A stretch of DNA of 49,498 bases from an uncultured Isosphaeraceae bacterium. Lineage in GTDB: Bacteria > Planctomycetota > Planctomycetia > Isosphaerales > Isosphaeraceae. The stretch covers positions 1-49,498 of the forward strand of contig CALLYK010000451.1 in assembly GCA_937858365.1 (NCBI GenBank). The letters are read 5' to 3'. The notes beneath the pieces are model-generated. The model ran no database searches. It was not told where the DNA came from and saw only the letters and a list, made by a program, of their open reading frames with translations. Below, one piece after another: positions 34,450 to 44,193 of the stretch (the stretch's first letter is position 1; every line of letters starts with the position of its first letter). Made by a program: the position numbers and the translations under genes.

Positions 34450-37238
34450 CAATGGCCTCCTTCACCCGAGTACGCCGCGACGCGTTGGTTGCCGCGCGCG
34501 GAGACCAAGTGGGGCGTTTCCATGCTGATCGCCACGCGCACGAGTTCTTCTTGCTCGTGGTCGTGGATGTGGTGGGAACCGGTGGCGGGACTGGCGCTGG
34601 CATCGCGGGCGACGCAGTCGAAGGCGTGGCCGGTCGTCTCGTTCAGACGAGGCGCGACGAACGTCCAGCCCCCCATGTTCTGTGATTCTTCCTGGGCCCA
34701 GACCCATTCCTCGGCGTTGACGTAGCGATCGACCGCCGCGCTAAGGGGCCGTTCGGGCCAGGGATAAAACTGCTCCAGGCGGACGATCGCCACCTCACGT
34801 TGCTTGCCGGCTTCCTCGCGCTCGGCCACGAGGTCGTAGTAAATCTTGCCGCTACAGAGGACGACCCGGCGGACGGACTCCGGCTCGATCGTGTCGTCAA
34901 TGACCTCTTGGAACGAGCCGCTCGTGAGGCTCGAAACGGAGGAGACGGCCTCCTTGTGACGGAGCAGGCTCTTGGGGGTCATCACGATCAGGGGCTTGCG
35001 GAAGTCGCGGCGGACCTGTCGGCGGAGGAGGTGGAAAAACTGCGCCGGGGTGGTGGCGTTGACGACTTGGATGTTCTCCTCGGCACAGAGTTGGAGGAAC
35101 CGTTCCAGGCGACCGCTGGAGTGCTCGGGCCCTTGTCCCTCGTAGCCGTGGGGGAGGAGCATGACCAGTCCGCTGGCGCGTCCCCACTTGCTTTCGCCGG
35201 CCGCGATGAACTGGTCGATGATGACTTGGGCGCCGTTGGAGAAGTCGCCGAACTGGGCCTCCCAGAGGATGAGCATGTGAGGCTCGTCGAGGGAATAGCC
35301 GTAGTCGAACCCGAGCACGGCCGCCTCGGAGAGGAGGCTGTCGTAAACGCAGAGCTGGGCCTGGCCGGGCGCCAGGTTGTTGAGGGGGACGTGCCTCGCA
35401 TTCGTCTTCACGTCGTAGAGATAGGCGTGACGATGGCTGAACGTGCCGCGGCGGCTGTCTTGTCCGCTGAGGCGCACGGGGGTCCCTTCCAGAAGCAGGC
35501 TGCCCATGGCGAGTGCCTCGGCGAGGCCCCAATCGATGGGACCGCCGCTCTCGAACGCCTTGAGACGGGCCGCCATGAGGCGTTCGATTTTCTGGTGCGG
35601 TTGGAACCCGTCGGGGTAGGCCGTCATCGCCTGAGCGACCAGGGTCAGGTGGTCGGAGCGTGCGCCGGTGTCGATTGGAGTGTGTCGGTATTCGGCCCGA
35701 AGGCCCTTCCAGTGGCCGCCGAAGCCCTTGAGCGGCGCCGGTGAGTTCTTGTGGTTGTGGACCTCGTCATAAACCGTTTGGAGTTTGTCTTCGAACGTTT
35801 CCGCGATCGTCTCGGCCTCGGCGACAGTCAGTTCCGCCTCTTGGATGAGCCTGTCCGTGTAGAGGGCCCGCACACCCCGATGGGCGCGGATCCGTTCGAC
35901 CATGACCGGCTGGGTGAAGGCCGGCTCGTCTCCTTCGTTGTGGCCGTGCTTACGGTAGCAGACCATGTCGATCACGATGTCGCGGCCGAAAGTCTCGCGG
36001 AAGTCGGTGGCGAGTTCGCCGACGAAGACGACCGCCTCGGGGTCGTCGCCGTTGACGTGGAAGATGGGGGCCTCGATCATCTTGGCGACGTCGGTGCAAT
36101 AGCGGGTGCTGCGGGCGTCGGCCGGAGAGGTCGTGAAGCCGATCTGGTTGTTGACGACGATGTGGATCGTCCCGCCCGTGCGATAGCCGGGCAATTGGGA
36201 GAGGTTCAAGGTCTCGGCGACCAGGCCCTGACCGGCGAAGGCGGCGTCGCCGTGGATGAGGATGGGAAGGCCGTATTTCCGGCCGTCGTCGCCGAACTGG
36301 CGTTGCTTGGCCCTCATCCGGCCTTCGACGACCGGATTCACGGCCTCCAGGTGGCTCGGGTTGGGGGTCAACGAGAGGTGAATGGTCTGGCCCTCGGCCG
36401 TGGTATGGTCGTGGGAATAGCCGAGGTGGTACTTCACGTCGCCGTCGCCACCTGCGGCGCTGGGGTGCTGGATGTCCTCGAACTCGCCGAAGATCATTCC
36501 GTAGGGCTTGTCCAGGGTGTTGGCCAAGACGTTGAGGCGGCCCCGGTGGGGCATGCCGATGACGATCTCGCGGACCTCGAACTGGGCCGACCGCTCGATC
36601 ACGGCGTCGAGGAGCGGGATGAGCGATTCACCCCCTTCCAGCGAAAAACGCTTCTGGCCCATGTAATGGCTGTGCAGAAACGTCTCGAAAACTTCGGCCG
36701 CGTTGAGCTTCAAGACGACCCGGCGCTTTTTGCGGCGGTCGAAGCGGGGCCGGTTGCGGACGGGCTCCATCCGGTCTTGGAGCCAGTGGCGGATACGCAA
36801 GTCCTGGACGTGCATGTATTCGACGCCGATCGTCCGGCAGTAGGTCTCGCGGAGGATGGCGATCAAGTCGCGCAGGGTGGCTTGCTTGCTCGGGACGATC
36901 TTCGAGAAGAACACGCGATCGAGGTCGGCCTCGGTAAGGCCATGCGTCGCCAGTGCGAGCAACTCGTGCGAGTCGGGGGGTTTGACGAGTCCGAGAGGGT
37001 CGAGGTCGGCGAGATAGTGGCCGAACTCGCGATAGGCGTCCGTCAGGCGGGTCACGGCAGCCTGGGCCCGACCGCTTTCGAGATCGTCATCGTCAAGCGA
37101 ACGCGCGAGACCCAGTTCAAAACCCTCGAAGAAGGTTTGCCAGGTGGGTCCCACCGACGCGGGGTCCTCGCGCCAGCGCCGGTGTTGCTCCTCGATCCAC
37201 TCGAGATGGGAGCGATGGGCGACCGTCGAGCGATTCAT
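34449..37238 (-). CDS. sucA: 2-oxoglutarate dehydrogenase E1
   Basis: 929 residues from the ATG at 37238; an upstream ATG at 37340 would add a 34-residue non-conserved leader. N-terminus [30 protein letters not shown] is the short E2-binding peptide plus helix typical of E1o (only part shown). Thiamine diphosphate region: [36 protein letters not shown]. Later: [19 protein letters not shown] and the C-terminal [16 protein letters not shown]. Decarboxylates 2-oxoglutarate and passes the succinyl group to the lipoyl arm of SucB. A TTGGGC-N16-TATGAT promoter-like pair (TATGAT at 37341-37336, reverse strand) fits a ~90-nt leader. Confidence 0.97.
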   Translation of the reverse strand: MNRSTVAHRSHLEWIEEQHRRWREDPASVGPTWQTFFEGFELGLARSLDDDDLESGRAQAAVTRLTDAYREFGHYLADLDPLGLVKPPDSHELLALATHGLTEADLDRVFFSKIVPSKQATLRDLIAILRETYCRTIGVEYMHVQDLRIRHWLQDRMEPVRNRPRFDRRKKRRVVLKLNAAEVFETFLHSHYMGQKRFSLEGGESLIPLLDAVIERSAQFEVREIVIGMPHRGRLNVLANTLDKPYGMIFGEFEDIQHPSAAGGDGDVKYHLGYSHDHTTAEGQTIHLSLTPNPSHLEAVNPVVEGRMRAKQRQFGDDGRKYGLPILIHGDAAFAGQGLVAETLNLSQLPGYRTGGTIHIVVNNQIGFTTSPADARSTRYCTDVAKMIEAPIFHVNGDDPEAVVFVGELATDFRETFGRDIVIDMVCYRKHGHNEGDEPAFTQPVMVERIRAHRGVRALYTDRLIQEAELTVAEAETIAETFEDKLQTVYDEVHNHKNSPAPLKGFGGHWKGLRAEYRHTPIDTGARSDHLTLVAQAMTAYPDGFQPHQKIERLMAARLKAFESGGPIDWGLAEALAMGSLLLEGTPVRLSGQDSRRGTFSHRHAYLYDVKTNARHVPLNNLAPGQAQLCVYDSLLSEAAVLGFDYGYSLDEPHMLILWEAQFGDFSNGAQVIIDQFIAAGESKWGRASGLVMLLPHGYEGQGPEHSSGRLERFLQLCAEENIQVVNATTPAQFFHLLRRQVRRDFRKPLIVMTPKSLLRHKEAVSSVSSLTSGSFQEVIDDTIEPESVRRVVLCSGKIYYDLVAEREEAGKQREVAIVRLEQFYPWPERPLSAAVDRYVNAEEWVWAQEESQNMGGWTFVAPRLNETTGHAFDCVARDASASPATGSHHIHDHEQEELVRVAISMETPHLVSARGNQRVAAYSGEGGH

Positions 37239-37599
37239 GTGTTCCGATCCGTTTGGGGGCGAGTGCCGGACGTCCCCGCTCAGAGGGGGGCCGGTAGGCC
37301 GGGTTGCAGCGCCGTGACCCGGGGGAATCCGATTCATCATAACCCGGACCGAGGACGCCCCAAACCCCGAACCGAACTCTTTTCGACGCGAAACGACAAT
37401 GGGCCCCGCAACCCCGAGCGGGGACCGCGCTCGGCGCGCACTCCGACACGTCCCGGACCCATCCTGATTGTTGTATACGGCGGCAAGGCCAAATCGTTCT
37501 CCTCGGAGGACCGGTTTTCTTCAAGGCCCGGTTGCCCTTGTGACGTCTTGGTCTTTGTTTTAGAGTCCGATAGGGAGACCTCGAACGAGGAACGAACGC
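37239..37599. other. divergent promoter region, sucA / purC
   Basis: 360 bp. Reverse strand: TATGAT at 37341-37336 with TTGGGC 16 bp upstream, for sucA. Forward strand: TTGTGA (37538-37543), 17 bp, TAGAGT (37561-37566), for purC, giving a ~30-nt leader; GAGG at 37587-37590 is its ribosome site. Each promoter matches consensus only partly. Confidence 0.45.
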
Positions 37600-38481
37600 A
37601 TGCCGATCATCCGTCCGGGGCCCCCCCAACACCGCGGGAAAGTCCGAGACGTTCACGACTTGGGAGACGGCCGCCTCGTTTTGGTGGCCACTGATCGCAT
37701 CAGCGCCTTCGATTGGGTCTTGCCCACGGCCATACCCGACAAGGGCCGGGTCCTCACGGGCATCAGCGCGTTCTGGTTCGAACTCCTGGAAACGCCGTCT
37801 CACCTGATTTCGACCAAAGTCGAAGACGCCTGGCCTGAGTTGGACGACCAGGAGAAGACGCGTCTTCAGGGGCGGTCAATGATCGTTCGCAAGGCGGCGG
37901 TCGTGCCGTTCGAATGTGTCGTCCGCGGTCATCTTTCCGGGAGTGGCTGGAAGGAGTACCGTTCGTCCGGGACTGTTTGCGGCGAGCGCTTGCCGGCCGA
38001 CTTGGTCGAGAGCGACCGCCTTCCCGAACCGATCTTCACGCCGGCCACCAAGGCCCAGACCGGTCACGACGAGAATGTTCCCTTCGCTAGAATGGCCCAA
38101 ACCATCGGATCGGACCTCGCCAACCGACTTCGCGAGCGGAGCATCCAGCTCTACCTGAAGGGGGCCCGCCACGCCGAGTCGAAGGGGCTCATCCTGGCCG
38201 ACACCAAGTTCGAGTTCGGCATCGACCCGGAAGGGGCGCTCTTGCTGATTGACGAGGCCCTCACGCCCGATAGCTCGCGGTACTGGCCGGCCGACCAGTA
38301 CCGACCCGGCGGGCCGCAACCGTCGTATGATAAGCAATACGTGCGCGACTGGCTCGAAACGACCGGCTGGGACAAGGCGAGTCCGCCGCCCGCCCTGCCC
38401 GACGAGGTCGTTCAACGCACGCGCGAGAAATATGTTCAAGCTTACGAATTGCTAACGGCCGCCTCGTTCCCCTGGAAGTGA
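37600..38481 (+). CDS. purC: SAICAR synthase
   Basis: 293 residues. Starts with HRGKVRDVHDLGDGRLVLVATDRISAFDW, the ATP-grasp-like glycine-rich start of PurC (shown in part), then VRGHLSGSGWKEY, ATKAQTGHDENV, LADTKFEFG and DEALTPDSSRYWPADQY. Joins CAIR and aspartate to SAICAR in purine synthesis. Length is that of the ~290-residue eukaryote-like/planctomycete form rather than the ~240-residue E. coli form. One base separates its stop from the aroC start, so the two are co-translated. Confidence 0.96.
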   Translation: MPIIRPGPPQHRGKVRDVHDLGDGRLVLVATDRISAFDWVLPTAIPDKGRVLTGISAFWFELLETPSHLISTKVEDAWPELDDQEKTRLQGRSMIVRKAAVVPFECVVRGHLSGSGWKEYRSSGTVCGERLPADLVESDRLPEPIFTPATKAQTGHDENVPFARMAQTIGSDLANRLRERSIQLYLKGARHAESKGLILADTKFEFGIDPEGALLLIDEALTPDSSRYWPADQYRPGGPQPSYDKQYVRDWLETTGWDKASPPPALPDEVVQRTREKYVQAYELLTAASFPWK

Positions 38482-38482
38482 C

Positions 38483-39634
38483 ATGCTCCGTTACCTGACT
38501 GCCGGCGAGTCCCACGGCCCGGCCCTGACGGCCATCGTTGAAGGGTTCCCGTCCGGCGTCCGACTCGACACCGAATTCCTCGACTTCGAACTCAAGCGAA
38601 GGCAAGGAGGGTACGGACGAGGCAAACGGCAAACGCTCGAAACCGACAAGGTGATCGTCGATTCCGGGACCTATCACGGGCTCACGACCGGGGCGCCGAT
38701 CACCCTCCGACTGATCAACAACGACGCCAAACTGGAACGGCTCAAGCAGCCGGCCGCACCGCGCGGAGGACACATCGACCTCGCCGGCTCGATCAGCTAC
38801 CAGACTGGGATCCGCCAGGTCCTCGAACGCGCCAGCGCCCGTGAAACGGCCCTCCGGGTGGCGGTCGGCGCCTTGGCCCGGCTCTTGCTACGGGAGGTCG
38901 GCATCGACGTTTTCGGCTACGTCCGCGAACTGGGCGGCATCGACGCCCCGCCCATCGGACTCGACCAGGCCATTCGCGACGTGAGCCCGATTTACTCGCT
39001 CTGTCCGGCCTCCGACCCGGCGATCGTGGCCGCGATCCACCAGGCCCGCGAAGCGGGAGACACCTTGGGCGGGATCGTCGAGACGATCGTGACCGGCTGC
39101 CCGATCGGCCTGGGCAGTCATGCCCAATGGGACCGCAAGTTGGACGCGCGTCTGGCCTCGGCCGTGATGAGCATTCAGGCGATCAAGGCCGTCGAGATTG
39201 GATTGGGGGTCGAAGCGGCGCGGCGTCCAGGCTCCAAGGTGATGGACCCGATAACGTTCGACGCGGACCACCCGGCCGACGATCGGCGTTTCGGCTTCCG
39301 AAGGCCCACCAACAACGCTGGAGGCATTGAAGGAGGGACCTCAAATGGAGAACCGATCGTCGTCCGGGCCGCCAAGAAGCCCATCAGCACCCTCGCGGCG
39401 CGCGGGCCTTCAATCAACATGGAGACCAAGCAGCCCCAGCCTGCGACCTATGAGAGGTCGGACGTCTGCGCTGTGCCGGCCGCGAGCGTGATCGTCGAGA
39501 ACGTCGTGGCCTTCGAGATCGCGGCCGCGCTGCTGGAAAAATACACATCGAACAGTCTGGCGTCGCTCCAGGCGACCATGAAGGCCGCGGAAGACCTGGC
39601 CCGAAACCACGTTTCAAACTGGCGAGACGACTGA
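38483..39634 (+). CDS. aroC: chorismate synthase
   Basis: 383 residues. AGESHGPALTAIVEGFPSG (7-25), the RRxGGYGRGxR segment, VERASARET-like LERASARETA, and RPTNNAGGIEGGTSNG are all AroC signatures. It needs reduced FMN and forms chorismate from EPSP, the last step of the shikimate pathway. Full length for the family. Lies one base after purC; the pairing of these two pathways has no clear metabolic reason and is probably chance operon gathering. Confidence 0.97.
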   Translation: MLRYLTAGESHGPALTAIVEGFPSGVRLDTEFLDFELKRRQGGYGRGKRQTLETDKVIVDSGTYHGLTTGAPITLRLINNDAKLERLKQPAAPRGGHIDLAGSISYQTGIRQVLERASARETALRVAVGALARLLLREVGIDVFGYVRELGGIDAPPIGLDQAIRDVSPIYSLCPASDPAIVAAIHQAREAGDTLGGIVETIVTGCPIGLGSHAQWDRKLDARLASAVMSIQAIKAVEIGLGVEAARRPGSKVMDPITFDADHPADDRRFGFRRPTNNAGGIEGGTSNGEPIVVRAAKKPISTLAARGPSINMETKQPQPATYERSDVCAVPAASVIVENVVAFEIAAALLEKYTSNSLASLQATMKAAEDLARNHVSNWRDD

Positions 39635-39680
39635 CTCAAGGAAGCGGATTTGGCGGTGGCCCATTCCCAGGGAGGGGAAC

Positions 39681-40994
39681 GTGAAGCGTCCTTGGCGGCG
39701 AGTCGTGGCGACGTGCGTCTTAGTCATGGGGACTGTCGCGCCGACCGCTTTCATGATCTGGACGGCCCTCGAGATGCGCGGGCCCGCGCACTTGCGAGCG
39801 GCCGAGAAGGCGTTGACGCGGCGAATCGGTTTGAACGTCCGGGTCGAGTCGGTCCGGTATCCGAGGCCGGGCGAGGTCCTCTATCGGGGCGTTTACTTCG
39901 CGCAGGGGGAGCCGCGAGGCCCCGCATATGCGACCGTGGCGCGGGCCGACGAGTTGCATGTCGGACATGTCGATCGCGAAGTGCGCGTTCAGACGGTGGG
40001 ATTACGCCTTCGGGGAGACGGGCCGCGTCAGGCCGTGGAGCAGATCGCCGGTCTCCTCGGTCATGCCGGCGACGGCTCCTGGGACCGACTCAGCCTCCTC
40101 GCGCCGACCTGTCATGTCGAACTGGGAAACGCCGGGCCCGTTTTTGAACTGACGGACCTCGTGGCGACCTATCACGAGGACCGAGGCGCGCCGACGGTCT
40201 CGGCCAGTTTTCGCGGGAAGCGCGGGGAGGCCGAAAGCCGGTGTGAGTTGGTGCTCACGCGAGATCGCCAGGGGCCTTCGGTGCGTCACCGGCTCAAAGT
40301 CGCGACTCGGGAAGGGGACCCACTTTCGGCCCGCGCCCTTGACCCCTTCTTCGATGCCGCGGCCTGGCTCGGGCCCAAGGCTCGCCTTTGGGGCACGTTG
40401 GCCCTGGAGCGACTCGAAGGGGCCGAATGGTCGGCCGAGTTCCAAGGTCGGCTCATCGACGTTGACCTGGAAGCGCTCGTCGGCCGGCGTTTCGCCGATC
40501 ATCGATTGAACGGGCTCGCCCAGATGGAATTCCGTTCCGCGCGTTGGGGAGACCGCGGAGCGCTCGGGTTCGGTTGGGTCGATGCCGAAGGGTCGATCAC
40601 CGCCGGTCCCGGTTCCATCAGCCGAGGCCTTCTGGATGCGATGGGGCGACAGCTTCGCTTCCGCTCGCCCGCCTCGATTGGTACGCTCGGGCCAGACGTG
40701 CCCTTCCAGGCGCTTGGACTGACCTTCTCGATGACGGCGGAAGGGGGCCTTGTCCTGGGAGGCGCCCTCGATCGCGATCGGCCCACCGACGCCGTGATTG
40801 TGGACAGTCAGCGTGTCATCGCGTCGGCGCCAAGAGAAACCGGCGACGTGCGCGCCCTGGTGAATGCCCTCTTCTCGGGGAGCGTTGAAAGCCCTGAGTT
40901 GATGGTCCCAGGCGACCGCGACGCCGCGAGCGTCCAACGCTACCTGCCCGCGCCGGCGAGCCTGGCCGCGCAACCGGCAGGCGTGGTCCGATAG
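39681..40994 (+). CDS. membrane-anchored protein with large exported domain, function unknown
   Basis: 437 residues from a GTG at 39681, behind GGGAGGGGAAC. One N-terminal helix (~9-30, VVATCVLVMGTVAPTAFMIWTAL), the rest exported and rich in beta-strand pattern: LNVRVESVRYPRPGEVLYRGVYF, VQTVGLRLRG, LWGTLALERLEGAEWSAEFQGRL. The look is that of AsmA-like or other lipid-transport beta-groove proteins, but no motif decides. It follows aroC by 46 bp and may be in the same transcript. Unrecognised family. Confidence 0.7.
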   Translation: MKRPWRRVVATCVLVMGTVAPTAFMIWTALEMRGPAHLRAAEKALTRRIGLNVRVESVRYPRPGEVLYRGVYFAQGEPRGPAYATVARADELHVGHVDREVRVQTVGLRLRGDGPRQAVEQIAGLLGHAGDGSWDRLSLLAPTCHVELGNAGPVFELTDLVATYHEDRGAPTVSASFRGKRGEAESRCELVLTRDRQGPSVRHRLKVATREGDPLSARALDPFFDAAAWLGPKARLWGTLALERLEGAEWSAEFQGRLIDVDLEALVGRRFADHRLNGLAQMEFRSARWGDRGALGFGWVDAEGSITAGPGSISRGLLDAMGRQLRFRSPASIGTLGPDVPFQALGLTFSMTAEGGLVLGGALDRDRPTDAVIVDSQRVIASAPRETGDVRALVNALFSGSVESPELMVPGDRDAASVQRYLPAPASLAAQPAGVVR

Positions 40995-41016
40995 ACCGTT
41001 CCATCCCCTCGGGGTG

Positions 41017-41046
41017 TTGACAGGGCCGCCACGCCACATCCATAAA
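41017..41046 (+). promoter_or_regulatory. candidate sigma70 promoter of the ExbB/ExbD cluster
   Basis: TTGACA (41017-41022), 18 bp, CATAAA (41041-41046). Perfect -35, 4/6 -10. Transcription would begin near 41053, ~195 nt before the exbB start. Confidence 0.6.
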
Positions 41047-41247
41047 GGAAGGGCCTGCAGGGTCCGCTCGGCCGAAGATCGACCTGCTTCCGCGCTTCCC
41101 CCCCGCGTCATTGGTGTTTCGGCCTTCGCGAGTGTCCCCCGACCGCCCTCCGATCCGTAGCGTTCGTGACCGCCACGCGGCCCCGAGCGGTCTCTCGCTT
41201 CTGGCCCGTCCTCACCTTGTCCGACCCCGCCGAGGGAGATGCCGACG

Positions 41248-42120
41248 ATGTCCTTCCTGCCGCGATTGTTCCAGGTCCCTCGGTCCCTCTGGGTCTGGGC
41301 GGTCGTCTGTTTTGTTTGGGTGGCCGGACTCGCGTTGGTGTCGTCCGCACCCGCCTCCATTCAGGACGAAGACGCGGTCAAGAAGGCCGAGGACATGCCC
41401 GCGGCCCCCAAGGCGGCCGACTCGGGCGCCGGCGTCGCCCCCAAGGTCCAAACCAAGAGCTACTTCTGGTGGGCCGTCGAGGCGTCGGGGCCCATTGGCG
41501 CGTTCATCGTGGTCCTCTCGCTCTTCTTCACCGCCCATGTGATCCGCCTCTTCCTTGAGTTTCGCATTTCGGAAGCGGTGCCCGCACACTTGGTCGAGCA
41601 ACTGGAACTGGCCATCAAAGACAAGAAGTTCCAGGAAGCCTACGACCTCTGCCGCGACGACAACTCCTTTCTGGCGCGACTGGTCCGAACCGGCGTGGCC
41701 AACCTTCCCGCCGGTCGTGCCGAGGCCAAAGAGGCCATGAACGCAATCAGCGAGGAGATCGTCGTGGGAATGGACCAGAAGATCAGCTACCTGGCCACGA
41801 TCGGCACACTCGGCCCGATGATCGGCCTTGTCGGCACGATCGCGGGGATGATCGACAGCTTCCAAACGATCGCCACGGCCGGCGGTACCCAACCTCGCGC
41901 CGATCAGGTGGCTCGCGGCATCTCCATGGCCCTCTACATCACTTTGGAAGGGGTCTCCCTGGCGGTCCCGGCGATCTTCTTCTTCGCCTTCTTCAGAAAC
42001 CGAATCGCGTCCATCACCATGGAGGCCAACAAAGTGGCCGACCGCACCATCAACGCTTTCTGGAACGCCGCCCGTCAGGGGCAACCCGCCAAACCGGCCC
42101 AACAAGGCGCCGCCGTCTGA
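41248..42120 (+). CDS. exbB: MotA/TolQ/ExbB proton-channel protein
   Basis: 290 residues from the ATG at 41248 (GAGGGAG 9 bp upstream; an ATG at 41239 is too close to that site). N-terminal hydrophobic segment with signal-like AxA, a linker rich in Ala/Pro/Lys, then three membrane helices: ~ SGPIGAFIVVLSLFFTA, a second with GTLGPMIGLVGTIAGMI, and a third with LEGVSLAVPAIFFFAFF. The middle GTLGPMIGLVGTV-type motif is the family signature. With ExbD it forms a proton-driven motor that energises transport or envelope work. The extra N-terminal helix is usual in planctomycete and Bacteroidota homologues. No TonB or receptor is nearby. Confidence 0.92.
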   Translation: MSFLPRLFQVPRSLWVWAVVCFVWVAGLALVSSAPASIQDEDAVKKAEDMPAAPKAADSGAGVAPKVQTKSYFWWAVEASGPIGAFIVVLSLFFTAHVIRLFLEFRISEAVPAHLVEQLELAIKDKKFQEAYDLCRDDNSFLARLVRTGVANLPAGRAEAKEAMNAISEEIVVGMDQKISYLATIGTLGPMIGLVGTIAGMIDSFQTIATAGGTQPRADQVARGISMALYITLEGVSLAVPAIFFFAFFRNRIASITMEANKVADRTINAFWNAARQGQPAKPAQQGAAV

Positions 42121-42165
42121 GACGACACTCCTCCAAAGGGACCAGCAGGCGGCATCGGAGCACGC

Positions 42166-42630
42166 ATGGCGGGCACGTTCAGCGAAGAACTCAAGGCCGA
42201 GCCCAACCTCACCCCCTTGCTGGACGTCGTCTTCCAGCTCATCACCTTCTTCATGCTGGTGATCAACTTCAGCCAAGACACGTATGACGCGCGCATCAAG
42301 CTGCCTGTGGCCCCCTCCGCGAAGCCGGTCGACTCCGCCCAGGCGGCCGAGGACCGGCTCGTTTTGAACATCAATCCCAATGGTACGCTCCTTCTCAACG
42401 GCCGCGAATTCGGACCCGACGAGGCCGCCCGCGAAATGCAACTTCAGGCCGACCTTGTCAAATTGAACTTCCGCAACAAGCCGGACTTCGACCCCAACAA
42501 CTTGCCGACGACGCTGGTGATCCGGGCCGATCGGAACACCCCCTTCGAACCTCTTCACAAACTCATCGTCGCCTGCCAGACCAACGGCTTCCGCAAGTTC
42601 TCCCTCAAGGCCATGACCAGGGGCAATTGA
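42166..42630 (+). CDS. exbD: ExbD/TolR-family protein (first copy)
   Basis: 154 residues. N-terminal membrane helix with the key Asp: LTPLLDVVFQLITFFMLVINF (shown in part), where D in PLLDVVF is the proton carrier. Periplasmic part ends LVIRADRNTPFEPLHKLIVACQTNGF. Pairs with the ExbB gene 45 bp upstream. Confidence 0.92.
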   Translation: MAGTFSEELKAEPNLTPLLDVVFQLITFFMLVINFSQDTYDARIKLPVAPSAKPVDSAQAAEDRLVLNINPNGTLLLNGREFGPDEAAREMQLQADLVKLNFRNKPDFDPNNLPTTLVIRADRNTPFEPLHKLIVACQTNGFRKFSLKAMTRGN

Positions 42631-42669
42631 TCCGTCCAACCGACCGCGACCTGAAATGACGTTTCCCTT

Positions 42670-43170
42670 ATGAATAAGAAGAAGTCCATCCGCCGCACGT
42701 CCGACGGGCCCGAAGTACCCATCACTCCCATGCTGGACATGGCCTTCCAGCTCTTGACTTTCTTCGTCTTGACCTATCACCCCGCACCCGTCGAAGGCCA
42801 GTTCTCCATGAGCCTGCTGCCTCCGCAGCCGGCCACCAACCTCGACGCCACCCCGCCCCCCGATGCGGCGCCCAGCAACGAACTCCCCGCGACCCTCCGG
42901 ACGGTGACGACCACCCTGCGCGCCGACGACACGGGCGGTCTGGGACGGATCACCCTCGGCGATGTGGACATGCGGGACCTCGACGAACTTGCCGAAAAAG
43001 CCAAGGAGGTCCTCGAAAACCCCGAACTCCCGTTCGATCAGGCCCTGATCCAGGTCGACCCCAAATTGCGCTACGAGGGCCTTTTGCAGGTCGTGGACGT
43101 CCTCTCGAAATACACGACCAAGATCGCCTTCACGATCCTCGACGAGGTTGTCCCCGGGGCCAATCTCTGA
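42670..43170 (+). CDS. ExbD/TolR-family protein (second copy)
   Basis: 166 residues. Helix ITPMLDMAFQLLTFFVLTY with the same Asp as the first copy, then a Pro-rich linker and a folded part ending YEGLLQVVDVLSKYTTKIAF. Two diverged ExbD genes after one ExbB suggests a heteromeric ExbD pair in the motor. The stop overlaps the next start by one base (TGATG). Confidence 0.9.
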   Translation: MNKKKSIRRTSDGPEVPITPMLDMAFQLLTFFVLTYHPAPVEGQFSMSLLPPQPATNLDATPPPDAAPSNELPATLRTVTTTLRADDTGGLGRITLGDVDMRDLDELAEKAKEVLENPELPFDQALIQVDPKLRYEGLLQVVDVLSKYTTKIAFTILDEVVPGANL

Positions 43171-44084
43171 TGACTCGGAAGGGTCTCTTTCTGGGGTCGG
43201 AACTGCCACGCGTGCTCGTCCTGGCGGCGATCGCGCTCGTGGGTTGGCCCTTGGCCTGCATCTACGGTGGCCGTCCCTCGCCCCCCAAGACGAACGTCAG
43301 GCCGATCGCCGAGTTGCCCCCACTGCCCCCACCCGATGACTCGGTCGTCTTCGCCGGGACCCAAGACAAGACGCCGCTCAACTTCCGAGACAACCCGGCC
43401 TATGCCGAACTCCTGGAACGATCGCGCTCCCGCTCGGCGGCGGCCCTCGCCGCGGAGGCACGCCGCGACGTTACACCTCGCCAGTTGCTCCAAGCCCCAG
43501 CCCGTTACCGGGGCATTCCGATCCATCTGGAAGGGACCGCGCTTAGGGTCTCGCGGAACGAAGTGAAGGACACGCTCCTCACGACCAAAGGCCATCTCTA
43601 CGAGGCCTGGGTACGGGTCGTCGATGAACCTCGCTTCCCGGTCTGCCTCGCCTTCGAGGTCCCGCCGGCCGGCCTTCCGGGGGGCCGAGATATCCAAGAG
43701 TACGTTGGATTCGATGGATACTTCTTCAAACTGATGGCCTACGACGCCGGGGACGGGCCGCGTTTCGCGCCCTTGCTCGTGGGCCGGTTGGGCTGGGCGC
43801 CCAACGACGCGACGCAAGGCGCTGAGGTCCAAGAGAAGGGTTGGTTGGACCGCCCCTTCCCGGGGCTGCCCTACAGCCGACGGCACGTCATGCTGGCCTT
43901 GCTCGGGGTCATGATGGTGGTCACGATGGGCCGGATCATGCTGGGACTCTTTGGGGTCGGCCGTCGTGAGACCGTGGGGACCAAACCGCGCGCCACGCTG
44001 ATGGCGGAGAGCATCGAACCCGACGAACTGACCAACTTCCTCAGGGGCGAGGCGGGCGAGGACTCGAACTCCGGGCCGTCTTGA
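43170..44084 (+). CDS. conserved membrane protein of the ExbB/ExbD cluster, function unknown
   Basis: 304 residues. Two membrane segments: an N-terminal one (~14-30, PRVLVLAAIALVGWPLACIY) and one near residue 240-262 (VMLALLGVMMVVTMGRIMLGLF). Between them is an exported domain with DVTPRQLLQAPARYRGIPIHLEG, like an OB/GxxYxG barrel, and VPPAGLPGGRDIQEYVGFDGYFFK. The gene is coupled to the second exbD, so it likely works with the motor. I know relatives in planctomycetes only as hypothetical proteins. Confidence 0.75.
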   Translation: MTRKGLFLGSELPRVLVLAAIALVGWPLACIYGGRPSPPKTNVRPIAELPPLPPPDDSVVFAGTQDKTPLNFRDNPAYAELLERSRSRSAAALAAEARRDVTPRQLLQAPARYRGIPIHLEGTALRVSRNEVKDTLLTTKGHLYEAWVRVVDEPRFPVCLAFEVPPAGLPGGRDIQEYVGFDGYFFKLMAYDAGDGPRFAPLLVGRLGWAPNDATQGAEVQEKGWLDRPFPGLPYSRRHVMLALLGVMMVVTMGRIMLGLFGVGRRETVGTKPRATLMAESIEPDELTNFLRGEAGEDSNSGPS

Positions 44085-44100
44085 TCGACATAGCGTTTTT

Positions 44101-44128
44101 TTGACATTCGCGTTGGGACATGGATAAA
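44101..44128 (+). promoter_or_regulatory. candidate sigma70 promoter of lpd
   Basis: TTGACA (44101-44106), 16 bp, GATAAA (44123-44128). Perfect -35, 4/6 -10, ~60-nt leader before the GTG at 44194. The T-run before it (44096-44102) may also help end the preceding transcript. Confidence 0.6.
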
Positions 44129-44193
44129 AAGACCTTGGCGGAGCGCCCTCGGGTGACGGGGCCCTCCCGAACGACGAGACGAGGAACGAGAAC

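Noticed and set aside
35751-37694. Long open frame (647 codons) opposite sucA
   Set aside because: It is the GC-rich antisense shadow of sucA; the translation has no family resemblance and sucA is certain.
41212-43209. 665-codon frame opposite the ExbB/ExbD genes
   Set aside because: Antisense shadow caused by codon bias; Val/Gly/Asp/Glu-rich low-complexity translation, no start site support.
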